DNA from: Owenia fusiformis
Lineage: Eukaryota > Annelida > Polychaeta > Sabellida > Oweniidae
Assembly (NCBI GenBank): GCA_903813345.2
Contig: CAIIXF020000003.1
Location: forward strand, 9,750,218-9,814,217
DNA: 64,000 bases
Reading direction: 5' to 3'
The notes beneath the pieces are model-generated. The model was given only the letters and a program-made list of their open reading frames with translations, was not told where the DNA came from and searched no databases. Position 1 is the stretch's first letter; each line of letters begins with the position of its first letter. A program made the translations under genes and the position numbers. Positions 31,070-43,742 of the stretch are shown here, piece after piece.

Positions 31070-32428
31070 CTATTGATTGGTGGTTTTCTCGCTGGCATTG
31101 CTGGACTTGCTCTTGGCCCCTCTCCCTCTCTTGTTGGGATATCGGGTAGAGTTCCGCTGGTGGTTGTTTCTGCCGTAGCCCTGGCCTAAAAAATGGTTGT
31201 TGGAATTGTTTCCACGACCACGTCCACCGTAACCACGTCCCCTTCCTCGATTACCCCGAGTGGAAGACGGAAAAACGCCTCGCAGTTGCGTTTTATTCAT
31301 TTCTGCTATCTCTTTCACCTGTTTAGAGATGTCGTCTCCAAAGAGAAACTGGGTAATTGGCACAGATTTGGCGCACAAATGCTTGAAATTTTGATTAATT
31401 TCATGTTTGAAAAGTTCACGTCTACGCATGTTCAGTTTCATGTTTGCATAACTGCTGAATAGCATATTTTCGTACACTAATTCCGCGATGGTAGTAAGCA
31501 CATCATCATAAGCATCGGATTTTTTGCTAAGAGTCTCTTTGAGATTATCCAGTGCTTCCAATGCACGTGAAGAAGCAATTATACCCTTCACAAGGGGAGT
31601 TTGCACTTTTTGATATTTAATATCATTAGAGCGAACTTCGGCTGAGACCCGAGTCCAAATAGGTTCATTGACCTTTGTAGTGCACAATAATGGAACGTTT
31701 TCAGGCGTCTTGTGACCATCTATTTTAGATACGATATCGTCCTCCTCTGGCTTCGCCTGGATTAGTTCTGTGACGATTTCAGCCATAGCTTCAGATAAAG
31801 GAGGTCCATTATCGTCTTGTAACTTGGCCTTAGATCGAAGTTTATTCATAAGGGAAGAAAAAACTTCAGTCGATTCGGACGAGGAAGTTTTCTGCTTTTT
31901 AGCAGGTGGTTCAAGGACGTCAGGATCCTCATCCTGTTGATCAGGAATATCACCATAATCATCATATTGGCCAGCTTGGTAGTCGGTTTTCAAAGATTGC
32001 TTTATATCACCTAAAGCTTCGACCATAGTATCTTTGATACATCCCAATCCCGTGCTAATAGCATTTGTAATATCCTGTACAAAGCTCACGGGGATACCAG
32101 ATTCATTGTTCGTGGATTTACAAGGCTCACTTTCCATTGAAGAGGCAGTGGCTTCAGATGTCAAGCTTGGCGACTTCATAGTGACCGACTTGTCGGAACT
32201 TTTAGCTTTTACAGAGCTGGACTTCTTTGAAGATTTTGTCTTTGTTCCACTTTCCAAATCTTCTTGAAAGGAAGGTTTAGACTTTGATGCTTGTGACATG
32301 TTCGATTGCGTACAATTTACACAGACTAACTCTGAATGCATGAACTGATTGCTACTGAGCAGAACTGCTATTGAGCAGTTGAACGTGTCAATGATATTGC
32401 ACGTGTTTTTGTACTCAGAATTGTACAA
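31070..32428 (-). CDS. DIRS Gag-like protein
   Basis: Open for 452 codons; a likelier start is the ATG at 32299 (MSQASKSK), giving about 409 aa. Middle part is acidic and S/T-rich with PPAKKQK, a possible nuclear signal. The C-terminus is rich in RG/GRG and N (about 31110-31270) and probably binds nucleic acid in place of a CCHC knuckle. Position as first ORF supports the call. Confidence 0.65.
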   Translation of the reverse strand: MYNSEYKNTCNIIDTFNCSIAVLLSSNQFMHSELVCVNCTQSNMSQASKSKPSFQEDLESGTKTKSSKKSSSVKAKSSDKSVTMKSPSLTSEATASSMESEPCKSTNNESGIPVSFVQDITNAISTGLGCIKDTMVEALGDIKQSLKTDYQAGQYDDYGDIPDQQDEDPDVLEPPAKKQKTSSSESTEVFSSLMNKLRSKAKLQDDNGPPLSEAMAEIVTELIQAKPEEDDIVSKIDGHKTPENVPLLCTTKVNEPIWTRVSAEVRSNDIKYQKVQTPLVKGIIASSRALEALDNLKETLSKKSDAYDDVLTTIAELVYENMLFSSYANMKLNMRRRELFKHEINQNFKHLCAKSVPITQFLFGDDISKQVKEIAEMNKTQLRGVFPSSTRGNRGRGRGYGGRGRGNNSNNHFLGQGYGRNNHQRNSTRYPNKRGRGAKSKSSNASEKTTNQ

Positions 32429-32799
32429 TCATGCGACAGCACGTATAAATAACTGTTTTTGAACAGTTGAAATGTCAAAGGACGTTTTAATTCCACGCAG
32501 TGTGGTAGAAAAACGTATGCACAAAGGCATTAAAGGGTGAGTCAATATTTATTGACTGTTTCTCCCGCCTTTTTAAACAAAGGAAACGGAACGAAGAAAA
32601 TGAAATATCAAATTGACCATGTCAAAATGATGAAATAATCAGCATCATAGATAACAAAATTGTAATTATACTCTTTTGCTTCCCAACAGAATACTGATCA
32701 ATAATAAGTGAAGGTTTAATGAAAAACTTTTAATTCACTAACCGTAAATATCGCACCAAAGGCGATACGTCTGTTCTATTCGCGTGTCTGCAACACACT

Positions 32800-32872
32800 G
32801 ATATTTCAAACGTCTGTTGCGTGCGCAATGCTTTCTCACGTGACCTCATTGAATATGTAACATGGTAAAATT
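32800..32872. repeat. DIRS inverted terminal repeat, right (5')
   Basis: Ends ...CTCATTGAATATGTAACATG GTAAAA at the boundary with B'. Matches the left repeat in reverse and the internal complementary region. Confidence 0.72.
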
Positions 32873-33610
32873 TGTCTATAGTTTACACATTTCAATCATG
32901 ATACATGTCAATCGTGTAACTTATAGCAATAGAAACATTAAATCAATGTAAACTTTTTCTGACAACAACTAAAAATATAAAACAGCAACTCCGAGGCGTA
33001 GAAATCCCATTCAACAGCCATGGCCGCCATTTTAGGAAATGACCGTCTATTAGCCAAATTGCCAGTGTAATATTCTTCAAAGTATTCTCATGCAAAACTT
33101 TTTTATTAAGAGGTAACATATATACCCTCTGTAAAGAAAATGTCACATTAGTGCGTTTGTCAGACAATGTTTTAATCATTACTAACTTTTTAAAATTTTC
33201 ATCTACTTTTTAAAATTTTCACAAGCTCCGCCAATAATTATACCATGTGCCAACAGTTTAGTAATGAAAATGTTATGACTGATAGAAGACCATGCACCTT
33301 TTTTCTTTACAGAGGGTGTACAATTTCAACAAAATTGCTCCACTACTTGTTAAAGGCCCACTTTGCGTATTTTCAATGTGTTTGGGCAAAATTAAGACTT
33401 ACCTTTAAATTCTAGAGAATGTCCAATGTACTGATAAGAAACTTATCTTCCATTTGACACCAACAACAGCTCAAACGAACCACATCAGAGCTTACAATAA
33501 TTAGCCTAATAAAAAATATTTTCGATCTGTCAAGCTTTATATATCAAGTCTTTATTAATGTCATTGAGAGGTGGTAAAGTTGTGTGCATTACATGATACA
33601 TTAATTTTCA

Positions 33611-36600
33611 TAGCAATGTCGCCATCTTTTAAAACATGCACTTTGTTTAGCATGTGCGTGCACTATTAATGATCTCTGAACTTGAAATGCTTTTTCTATG
33701 TGAATTATTTTTTCTTGGTTCAATATTAAAGCAAATCAAACGTTGTTTCATCTTTGAGTGAGTGTGTGAGTAACATGTTTCAATGATTCTTTCTTTTTTC
33801 TTCTAAATTAGGTATAGTGGGCCTTTAAGTTATAGCAACTACGTAAAATAGCACACCTAAAAATGTCCACCATTTTTAGAAGGTCACTCACTAGCCAACC
33901 TGTGATAAGAAAGTGTTATACACTTCAAATTAGTCACAGCAAAATCGCTCCCTTTTTTGTTATAGCAAAAACAGTTACATATCACGCATAAAGATAAAGG
34001 GGAGGGGAGTCATGTGACACTGTACTTTTGATTAGTTCGTTTGTTGGGGGGGGGGGGGGGGGGGGTGGGGTTGTTTTCATATTATGTATACGGTTTTCCT
34101 TTTTGAGAATGCTTACATATACAAAGCATCTGTCACTATAAGTGTCACTGTAAATAAGGTATAAATCCAATGTATGAACATGTGTTTAATTTTTATGAAA
34201 TAGTAAAGGTAAAAGTCTTAACTCACTGATGCCATACTTATTTTAAAATTAAATCAACCCAAGAACATGTTTTCAGGCAATTCCAAAATTGACCCATTTC
34301 TCTGCCAAATTGTGTGATCTCTTTCTGAGGTTTGAGAATATATTAACATTCAATATTCTAATAATATCAAGATTTATTCAGGCCTTATAGTTTGGAGACA
34401 CTCTAATCCTATATTCATCGGATTCAATCAAATGTGACCTGCTTTTTTTATATCATGCTGTGTGTATTTTTCACTTCCTTGTATCAAGGTGGCTTACAGA
34501 CCTAAGCACCATCCACATTATGGCGCTTTCAGACTAACGCCGCACCATCCACATTATGGTGCTTTCAAATATAGCACCATCCACATTATGGGGCTACTGA
34601 TTTCATTTGCTATGAAGGAGAATTCAACGTTCATTCACATGTCGCAAACGAAGCGACTTCATACGCAAGAGAGTGTCACAGTCAATGCATGAGATGCCCA
34701 GATGCCAACATGTTTGTATATATTTATATTAAGTGATAAATCTTCATTATAACATATACATATATTTGTTTGTTTCCTATAAACTATTGAATAATGACTA
34801 ACCTGCCTGCCTGGATGTCAAAATATGGGTGTCCCCAGGGATAGAAGGAACATTACCCCCAGCTTATTTGAAATTTTGAATAATTGACTTAACACAAGGA
34901 TATCATCAAATTGATATATGATGATATCCCCATTTTAAATCAATGGAACCAAATAAAGAAAATAGAAACAAAAATTGTGAAATTTGAAAGTTTGACCTAT
35001 ATGTACTTTCGAAAGTTCAAAGGTTAAGGTCAAAATTGTTCTTAACAACATTCTTTATCATATTTTCACATTTTAGATTTTATAAATGATGATTTTGCAC
35101 ACAGGAATGTTTGATTTCCAGATATGCACCGACTTGACCTTTACAAGGTCACGATGACCTCAATAACACTTAAAATGTAACTGAACATTATTCCATAATT
35201 AACTCCTTAACACTGGGCGATGGTGCTTCATTTTTATTCCATCAAAATCTATGTTTTCCTAATTCGAGGCAGAATATTCCTGTATGAATATTTAAAATAA
35301 TTGTTAACAATAGCGATAACATTAAAACAAACGATAAAGCCAAATTGGCAACATACAATGCACAAATACAATAAACATTCAATGATAAATATACAATAAA
35401 TAAACAAGCCCTTATTTTAGGACAAAATAGAATTCGAATGGTCAAATAACTACATGTAAGAAGATACATGTATACTACTGCATTAATGAACATTTACAGG
35501 GTGGGCCAAGATAACAATAATGAAATAAATAAGATAATATGAATTAAACAAACAAAATGATGTAAACATGGACCAATCGTACAAACATTTTATTTGTTTG
35601 TACGATTCTCTCAGAAATGTTGTGAAAATTATGTTGAGTATTTGGAGGTTTTGTTGACTACTGACAATAGTCTTGTTGATTTCTTTTATTTAATTGTTAT
35701 TTTTGGCCCACCCTGTAAACTATAATTATCAGGAATACACTGTTGTGTAATCCTGATGGATTTACTGACTAGGTCATCTCCTTTATATATCTGCATAGCA
35801 TCAGCCTCTTTGAAGATGCACCAAAAACATATCAGAGACGACTTGATGTCTCTTTTTTAAATTCAACGAATTTTGATATTTTAAGTCTTCAGTATATTCA
35901 ATATATAATCACGCACTTAAAATTATTGTTTCGGATAATTAATTGCCGTGTCTTTATGCTTGTGAATTGTTAATTTCCAGAAACTAATTCGTGATATTTT
36001 GCAGAATTTTGATTACATGTATACAACATACTGACTTACTTCAGGGCTTAATATAAAAGGAATAGTTTGGTATATTAAAGTCTTATTATCCATTGATTCC
36101 ATTTTTCAGATTTAATTTTTGCAAATCAAGATTGGACGGATCTATTGCTATCACAGTTGCAATATAGTAAAACATTTGTAATTTGAACGCCCTTGTAAGT
36201 GTAAACATTGTCGCCAATTAGCAGGTGTTCCAATGGTTATTAGAGGTTAGATTAACCAGTCAATTGGCCACACACTATGTAAAATCCCATGATTAATACA
36301 GTATCATAAACCTATTAAACATACATATCAGTTGTTTTAATTCGTTTTAACCTGTTATCATAGGTTTTTGTATAAGACATAATTATAACAATGAATGATA
36401 CGGACTTTTTTGGAGTTTCTCCTCTGATACTTGTATAATTTGTTTTAATTTGTTATCAGCTGTTATCAGCTGTTATATTCCATCTGGTTCAACTGGGAAA
36501 AACATATTATACTGGATGATACATTTCTCTGCTCTTGCGTATAATTTGTTTACATTAGGTTACATGTTGTTGACACAACATGTTGACACTATCTTGTTGA

Positions 36601-39600
36601 CATAGACATATTGAGTGTTTTATTAAAAGCGGATATTGATAAATTAAGTTTTGACATTTGAAAGTTGTAATGAATTAATATAAATGATTTTTCAAAATAA
36701 GTCACAAGAAGTGATTAGTGCAGCAGTTGAAAGATATATTTTAGTTTTACATTTATAACGTGCTTGCAAAAACACGGGCGCCCATTTAGATTATTAGCGG
36801 TTTTATTATAATATTGGATTGCTTCAATGCGCTCCATGAAAGAAAAATGTGGGCACTTTATTAATTGAAATCAATATGTCTTAATATTAAAGCTACAGTG
36901 TTAACGGAGACAACGTAAGACTGCGACATTTTAACCCATTTCAAAATTCGGTGTTTTTATTTTCCATAACGGCTACTAGTATTTGTGTGTCATAGTTATC
37001 TCAGCTTTCGGGAATCACGGTTATCGTGATTTAAGGGCAGTTATAAATATACAAGGCGATGGTTCAAGATGGACGATTTTCATAACTGCTCAACTTCACG
37101 TTTTTAAAGAATGCTTGCCCGGCGAGGGGTTTGCTATTGCGAGAGAACAAAAACATTGATTTTTCCTAATACGTAATCATTAATACTTAATACTCAATCA
37201 TTAATCAACAACTTTTTAAACCGTCTCTCTGATTAAATATCATGCCAATTAATACAACGATTGTGTTGACAGGATTAAATGCGATATCTATGGAATTATA
37301 ATTTAATGAACTCAATAGTCTAAATGATAAATAAGTTCATAATTTAGTCTTGGCTGCCTAGTCTTGTATCATCAGAGTTGGATTGCAAATACCTCCCTAA
37401 ATCAAATATTTATAATTGTTTTTATGTCTCTGATCCAACCACTAAAGTTTAAAAGGAAGACTATAGTGTCCCGTGAATTCATTTTAATTATCTTAGACAA
37501 TAGTGAAGCGGTACAATCGTGGGAGTGTTAATTAATCGGAATGCAAGTTTGATACAAAATAACTCCTTTGGATCAAATATTTAAATTTCACTAGAGTGCG
37601 GGGAGTGGAAACGAGTCTCCATTCAAGCACTAAATATCAAAAGAAAGATTTCAGTACCCCTTAACTTCGCTCCCGGACTTCACTATTCACCACCTCCCCT
37701 CTCCCTTCCCCAATTATCTTTTATGACCCCAGATTGTTCGTTTCTGTGCCCCCCCCTGTCCATGGCAAGTAAGTAATCTACATGTATGTGTATATCGGCT
37801 CCCTCCCAATGGTGGGCAAAACCAGACATAGACATAGACATAGGCATAGACATTGAAAAGGTGAGGGGATTAAAAATAAAAATAGTTTTGTTTTAGGATC
37901 TGACTGAAATATTTTGGCACTGTTCAACGAAGCGGTTTAAGGAATTAGAGGCAGAAATAATTCCTAGATGACCTGTCTTTACTGTAATCAAGATGCTACC
38001 TAACCGCAGTTTTAAAAGTTATTTATCTTTTGTGATAATCTAATACTACTTATAGATCGGTTTTCCAAATGTAAGACCCCGTATAAGACCCTTGTTTCTG
38101 ATTGTGAAACATGTGTATGCATCAAATCCGAGGAATATTACATTATGTGAAACAATTCCAAAATGTTTTGTCTTGAACTCAATCAAATAGCAGTATATTT
38201 CAACATGTTGAAATAGTTTATTAACGTAATGTCGTGCACTATAGGTGAACGGGTTTTCAGTTTTGCTCTTTTTGTCACACTTAAATTGTGTGCTTTATTT
38301 ATTTGGAATTTGAATTTGAAAGGATGAATTCACATCCAATAAAGCTTATAGTATCATTTATTAACAGATGCATCGAGGTAGAGCCACCGTTCAAAAGACA
38401 TAAACATAACTCTGTCGAGTGCAATAAATCCATGCATATCCATTTGTAGCAAATCATATGCCAGACCAGGGGAACACAGATACCCTTCGCATTCTTACAT
38501 TGTCCGCATGTCAACCATACGGCGACCGCACGGTCAGCCTGCCTTTCGCACCTCTCATACACGTGTACAAATTCTAAGATCATATTGATTACCATTGATT
38601 CCTCGTTTTTAATCCCTGGTTTTCAAAGCCCGTTAGATGTTAATGAATGGAGATTTTTAAATGTGCTTTCATTAAACAGCCAGGATAAATAAACTATTTT
38701 TCATTTCCCAGGAATCACATAATCCGTCAAAATTCATTTAATTTAAAATGTATCTAATATATTACATGTATACAATCAGACAGACTGGCTATTCTAATCC
38801 GTTATGAAAAGCCATTTGTTTTTTCCTCTACAGGATGTTTCTGCGGAAGTTAATTTGTTTATCTTAGTGTTTAGAGGCAATGTCCTTTGACGTTTTCGTG
38901 AAATAAATTAACTCTGTGATGGACTACAATTGTATATTTTTACAGGAACAGTTACCAGAAGTAGACCACTGTTACATTATTTTCATTTTAGGTCTCTCTA
39001 ATTAGTTGCATTGCAGAAGTCTAATATTATTCTCTCCTGTGCCGAAGGTACTTATACCCGTAGCCAACGGGGGGGGGGGGGTGTTCAAGGAGTCCAACTC
39101 AACAGAATTCGAATTGAATACAAAATAAATTCATAACATATAAATATATAAATACATAATGTCTATCCAAGTCTTCTTGCCGCTATTTTCTGAACTTCAA
39201 ATGCGCCTTTTGATGTGTGATAACAAAATACTAAATAAATACTTAATGTTACTCCAGCTTGTTTTTATAGTAATTTTGCAATTAAACATGCATATTAAAG
39301 AGATAGCAATGTGTGTACTGTGTACAACCCTAATCCTCTCCCGATCAGGCCCGCGATCAGGTCACGTTTTATATGTCTCTGATGTAATAACTGCCCTGTC
39401 AACCCTCACGCATTAGGCGTGATTGTTACGCATTTGCTGGAAAAATAGAAATCACGCATCAATTTAGCGTGTATGATCAAATATCACGCAAATCACGGAT
39501 TTAATTGAAATTTTTAAAAATCGTTTTTTTTGTGAAATGCCGACATGGTAAAATACCGAACGGCGAAAAAAGCGAACGCATTCCGTTCGGTCTTTGCACG

Positions 39601-39901
39601 CGATTGCCGTTTATGTCACACATTTGGTACTAATACTCATTTATATTAATTTATCCGTCCGTCTGATTAGATTTTGTTCCCTGACTCAAACCAGAGACAT
39701 ATAAAACATATATATTTTATATGTCTCTGCTCAAACAAAGTCAACCCCGATTTCAGTTCTTAATTCTTCACTTGAAACGATATAGCCAACATGATACAAC
39801 ATGAATTTGGATTAATTATACATATATAAAGCCTATTGTTATCAAAACCCATAAATCCTCACCATATAAATATAGTTTTATTGATGACCAAAAACAGATA
39901 T
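33611..39901. other. gene-poor AT-rich stretch
   Basis: No exon signal that I can support. Contents: a G run at 34047-34066, three short copies of CACCATCCACATTATGG (34508-34590), the MITE 35497-35715, a block at 36190-36480 partly repeated in inverted form near 42040-42500, a GACATA microsatellite (37826-37853), a G run at 39069-39081, and a perfect hairpin of CAGAGACATATAAAA at 39690-39728. Confidence 0.5.
35497..35715. mobile_element. MITE, CAGGGTGGGCCA ends
   Basis: 219 bp, inverted ends CAGGGTGGGCCA, TA duplication (35495-35496, 35716-35717), central palindrome around GTACAAACATTTTATTTG. Tc1/mariner-type by TA target. Confidence 0.72.
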
Positions 39902-40109
39902 CAGGGGCGTAGCCAGCTTTCAGTCAGGGGGGAGGGGGTGCGATCGCCAAAAAGATTTCGGTTTTCAGTCAGGAGGGTACGATTGTGGCCTGAGCAGCAT
40001 TTTAAAGCTCCTTTCTTCTTCTTTCTCAGGGTTTTATTTTTATTGTTATGGGGGGGGGGGGGGGTGCGATCGCACCCATCACAACCCCCCCCCCCTGGAT
40101 ACGCCCACG
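39902..40109. mobile_element. small element with CAGGGGCGTA ends
   Basis: Left end CAGGGGCGTAGCCAG pairs with the right end CTGGATACGCCCACG (12 of 15 positions), flanked by GATAT on both sides (39897-39901, 40110-40114). Contains G- and C-runs; the 195-codon frame across it is low complexity, not a gene. Confidence 0.5.
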
Positions 40110-40114
40110 GATAT

Positions 40115-43100
40115 TTTGGCAACTTCCACGTTTACCCCCCCCCCCGTAATCATTTTTGCGCCCCCTCTAAATATCAAACCAATCAGGCGATGAGGCATGG
40201 ATCAGGATACCCTGACTCCCAAGCTGTGCGACTTCTGGCAACCGCTACACCTATATTCCCGGGGGAAATGCTTTTTCTTTTGAAAAATTATCAAATATGG
40301 TCGTGTGTGGGCAAACACGGAGGAGGAGGAGAGGGGTGCGTGCATTGCGTGCGATCCCTCATCAGTTGTGTACCTTATTTTTGTATGAATTTCTCCCGAA
40401 CAGTTATGCTAGAGGGGTTATAATATTTATTTCTGTTTTCAAATGAAATAATTTCACCCTTGCCCGATTGGCTATAATGCACATCAAATAGCATGGAGAT
40501 CAGATAATTAGATTGATTCGTTTTTTCACAATCAGATGAATTAACTTATTGTTTTCTCTGATTAAAAGGCGGTTTGAAGCTACTTTTATAGGATTTGTAA
40601 ATTCGCAATCAGACTGGCTTATTTTATTATTTAGTCAGTGCAAGAGGAGGGGACTATAATGTAGAAAATCGTTTTGATTTCGACACTAACTGAAATAATT
40701 TATCACAATAAATTGTTAAATACGGAAACAGAGACCGGTTTAAAAATGAAAAGAGAGGCAAAAAACTCTATTCATACCATGTAATTAAAACCCGGGAATT
40801 AAAAGCAATTTTAGACTGTTAGATCTTCTGTAATCAAGGTGATGTTGGTACACTTCCACCGTTAGAAAAACAAAGACTAAGACAAAGACTATATAGCAAT
40901 TAATCCTTTTGTAATCATTAAATGTTAAATGTAGATTCTTATTAGTTTCGTTGGACAATGTTCAGACTTCTGACCAAGATTTATTCATTTATGTTTGTAT
41001 TTAAAAAATAGTATTTCAATCAGACAGACGTTCTAATGAGTTAGAAAAATACATTTGACCATCACCTCTCAAGACGTTTTCAAAAGTAATCAAGTCGATT
41101 TGTTTATTTTAGTGTTTAGCATTGTTTTTCATAACTTGATGCTTCCATGAACAGAATGACTTTGAAATGAGTATTTATAATTTTAGCTTTTATACGACAT
41201 GCTTATTGTATATTTCTATATGAACGTTGTAGTTATGTGATGTAACATCGCCCCCCCCCAAATTACAGGTATACAACTTTTGGTCGGAATACTTTAACTT
41301 GCGATTAAAAGCAATTTTAGACTGTTAGATGATCTCTTATGTAATCTAGGTGATGTTGGTAGACTTCCGCAGTTAAGAAAACAAAGACTAAGACAAAGAG
41401 AACTATATAGCAATTAATCCTTTTGTTATCACTAAATGTTAGATTCTTTATTGGACAATATTTTGACTTCTGTCTCCGATTGTTATGCAGATATATGTAT
41501 ATAATCATGTGAACAACATATTACTTGGAAATTCCCATATTCATTCTCATAATGTCTTACAGCTATTTCGCAAATGACATGCATGTAAGCCTAAATAACA
41601 TGTGGACGTAATATTGCAGAACTGAGCGAAAAGAAAGGTTGAACAAATTAGATTAAGATGTTTTATTTTTTAAATGCACAAAGGGCAACAGTTGAAGAGC
41701 AAAAATTAAAGGCGTTGTGAAATAGATCGTGCTTTTGTATGATCCTCTTCTATAGTGCCCTACCCTTTGCATTCGTTCGACTTCACTTCTTAAAAGAGAG
41801 TTTCGTCTTCTCGTAGTATATAACTAGACTCTGCACGTAGCGTAATAGTGCCCCTATAAGCCATGTACAGGGGGGGGGGTGCGATTGCCCAAAAAACAAT
41901 ATCGGATTTCAGTCTGAGACAAATGGTCAAACATGAGTTTCAAAAAACTTCTAGAATTACCTTATGTAAATATTTACGTTAGCTTGTTTAATTAAGGTCT
42001 GACGTTATGAAAACAAAGTGCCATTAATTTCTGAACCGTATAATACAGTATCATCTGTTTGGTCTCGGTATATTCCAGTTTAATTTGTATTATACAAAAA
42101 ATGATATGTATAATTTGTATTATACCACTTTGAAACCTGTTATAATAGAAAATGATATGCGTATAATACTGTTTAATCTGATCCTGACTTAAATTATATC
42201 AGGTTAAACTGGAATATATTTTGGTTTAATCGGGTATCATTCTCTAATGATATTTGAGTCCGGATCAGATGTTATAATATTGAATGATACTTTCTGTGAT
42301 ATTGGATTAAACAACAAATTAAACATCAATATAAGATGTTATCACAAGTATTAATCATAGGATTTTACACAGTGACAGCGACTGTGAAAGGTGTTTCCAT
42401 TAAAAGTATTCAACTTACGACGTATATAGGTCTTCGACCTTCAAATGTATTTGAGTTATAGAAGTATAAACAATGTTCCCACTGACCAGGTGCTAAGATT
42501 TACCAGTCAATTGGCCACAGCGACTGTGTAAGGTGTTCCCATACAAAGGTATTCAACTTACAGAGGTGTTCCACTATAAAAGGTATTTAACTTATAGAAG
42601 TATTCTACTTGGTTTTACTCTTTCACAAATTCTCTTATACAATTCACATCGACATTCTTTTTAATCAAGTCGATGAAAACCGAAATCTATTTTAAGATTG
42701 ATTTCGTACACATTTCAATTGTGTTGGGCATATGGACTTCCTCGTGTTACATATGTACGACGGTCTTTAGGCTTAAGACTATCATTGTTTATGCGCTTGG
42801 ATAATTGTTTTCCATTCTACGTTGGCCTACAATTAGACATACTGTATGTGGATATCCAAATTCAGACAAACGCCATGCGAAACCACATTTAGGCATAAAA
42901 TATGCGTAACCACATTTAGGCATAAAATATGCGTAGCTACATTTTATCAAATGAAATGCATGACCACAGCTTGGCAAATAAAATGTGCAATCACATTACT
43001 GATAATACGTGTACCAAACTTAGGCAGATAATGAGAGTAGCCACAGCTAGACTCGCATAAGTAGAATGAGATTAAGACCCGCATACCATGTGTAACCACA

Positions 43101-43465
43101 TTAAGGAACATCTCCCCAAACATAGGGCCATATCCACATACAGTACGCACAGTTAGGCACGCATCAAAAAGTGTATGGGCATTTCCTTCTGCTGATCTTG
43201 TACACGATATAAAACCAAATACGTGTAGTTTCCATACGTTTAGGCACATGCATATTTAGGTATATGTATCCACGATAAGCTTCCACATTTTGGCATTTCC
43301 AATATCTTGTGTGACAATATCCAGATAGGTACAGCTAGCTATCCAATATTTTTCATATCCAGTATCCATTTTGATTAGTCTCGCTGTCAAGGAAACCATA
43401 TTTAGGTATACGTACTGCAACTGATCCGCTTTTCTAAAGGCACATACTCGTCGTCACCTCCAAAT
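40115..43465. repeat. intergenic stretch with direct duplications
   Basis: A block at about 40802-40940 (GCAATTTTAGACTGTTAGAT onward) is repeated at 41311-41460 with small indels. Imperfect repeats of a unit near 28-30 bp containing AACCACATTTAGGCATAAAAT run through 42879-43035. A pair of similar segments (GGTGTTCCCAT, ATTCAACTTAC) lies at 42385-42600. No exons recognised. Confidence 0.5.
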
Positions 43466-43742
43466 CTAAGCAATCGGGTCCATGTATTTCAAGCAAATCT
43501 GTTCTAAGTCTGTGCATGTCGTTAATATCTGCTTGGCTAATATCTGGACTTGCTCGAAACAGGCCTTATAATCAAGCCTAGCTAGTTCGGGTTGTAGGTG
43601 TATCAGTATGTTTCCTTCCGATAGGTGCCACTGCTCCGCTACTTTCAGAGTTGCTATGGCAATCACTGATGGAGGATGCTGGGTAATATTGTAGTCAGTT
43701 ATTGTGAGTTCCAGGATAAATCGTGCAATACCTTGAACTTGT
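43466..43742 (-). CDS. CCNO-like: cyclin exon 6 (stop)
   Basis: Acceptor TATTTCCAG|ACAAG completes an arginine codon with exon 5 and continues QVQGIARFILEL. Contains the rest of the C box and ends KYMDPIA. Confidence 0.82.

Larger units (their letters stand above)
27500..32872 (-). mobile_element. DIRS-type tyrosine-recombinase retrotransposon
   Basis: Order on the - strand: 5' inverted terminal repeat, Gag-like ORF, reverse transcriptase-RNase H plus extra domain, overlapping tyrosine recombinase, internal complementary region, 3' inverted terminal repeat. This is the DIRS1 layout; these elements replicate through circular DNA and integrate with a recombinase instead of a DDE integrase. The copy has two single-base frame breaks in the RT. 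Both boundaries are set by the empty site at 26578; only AATTT is shared at the two edges. Confidence 0.85.
27323..33610. repeat. second A-B copy, split by the DIRS insertion
   Basis: A' is 27323-27502 and B' is 32871-33610. A 78-codon frame in B and B' (26650-26886 and 32943-33179, - strand) encodes the same peptide in both, reflecting the recency of the duplication rather than a known gene. Confidence 0.7.

Noticed and set aside
26650-33179. A conserved 78-aa gene present twice (26650-26886 and 32943-33179)
   Set aside because: The identity comes from the recent 922-bp duplication. No domain, start context or splice signal supports coding.
35242-35493. 83-aa hydrophobic ORF
   Set aside because: AT-rich sequence gives hydrophobic frames by chance. 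No start context, splice sites or similarity.
39836-40423. 195-aa ORF
   Set aside because: It crosses G/C homopolymers and a small transposon; the composition is low complexity and there is no family resemblance.
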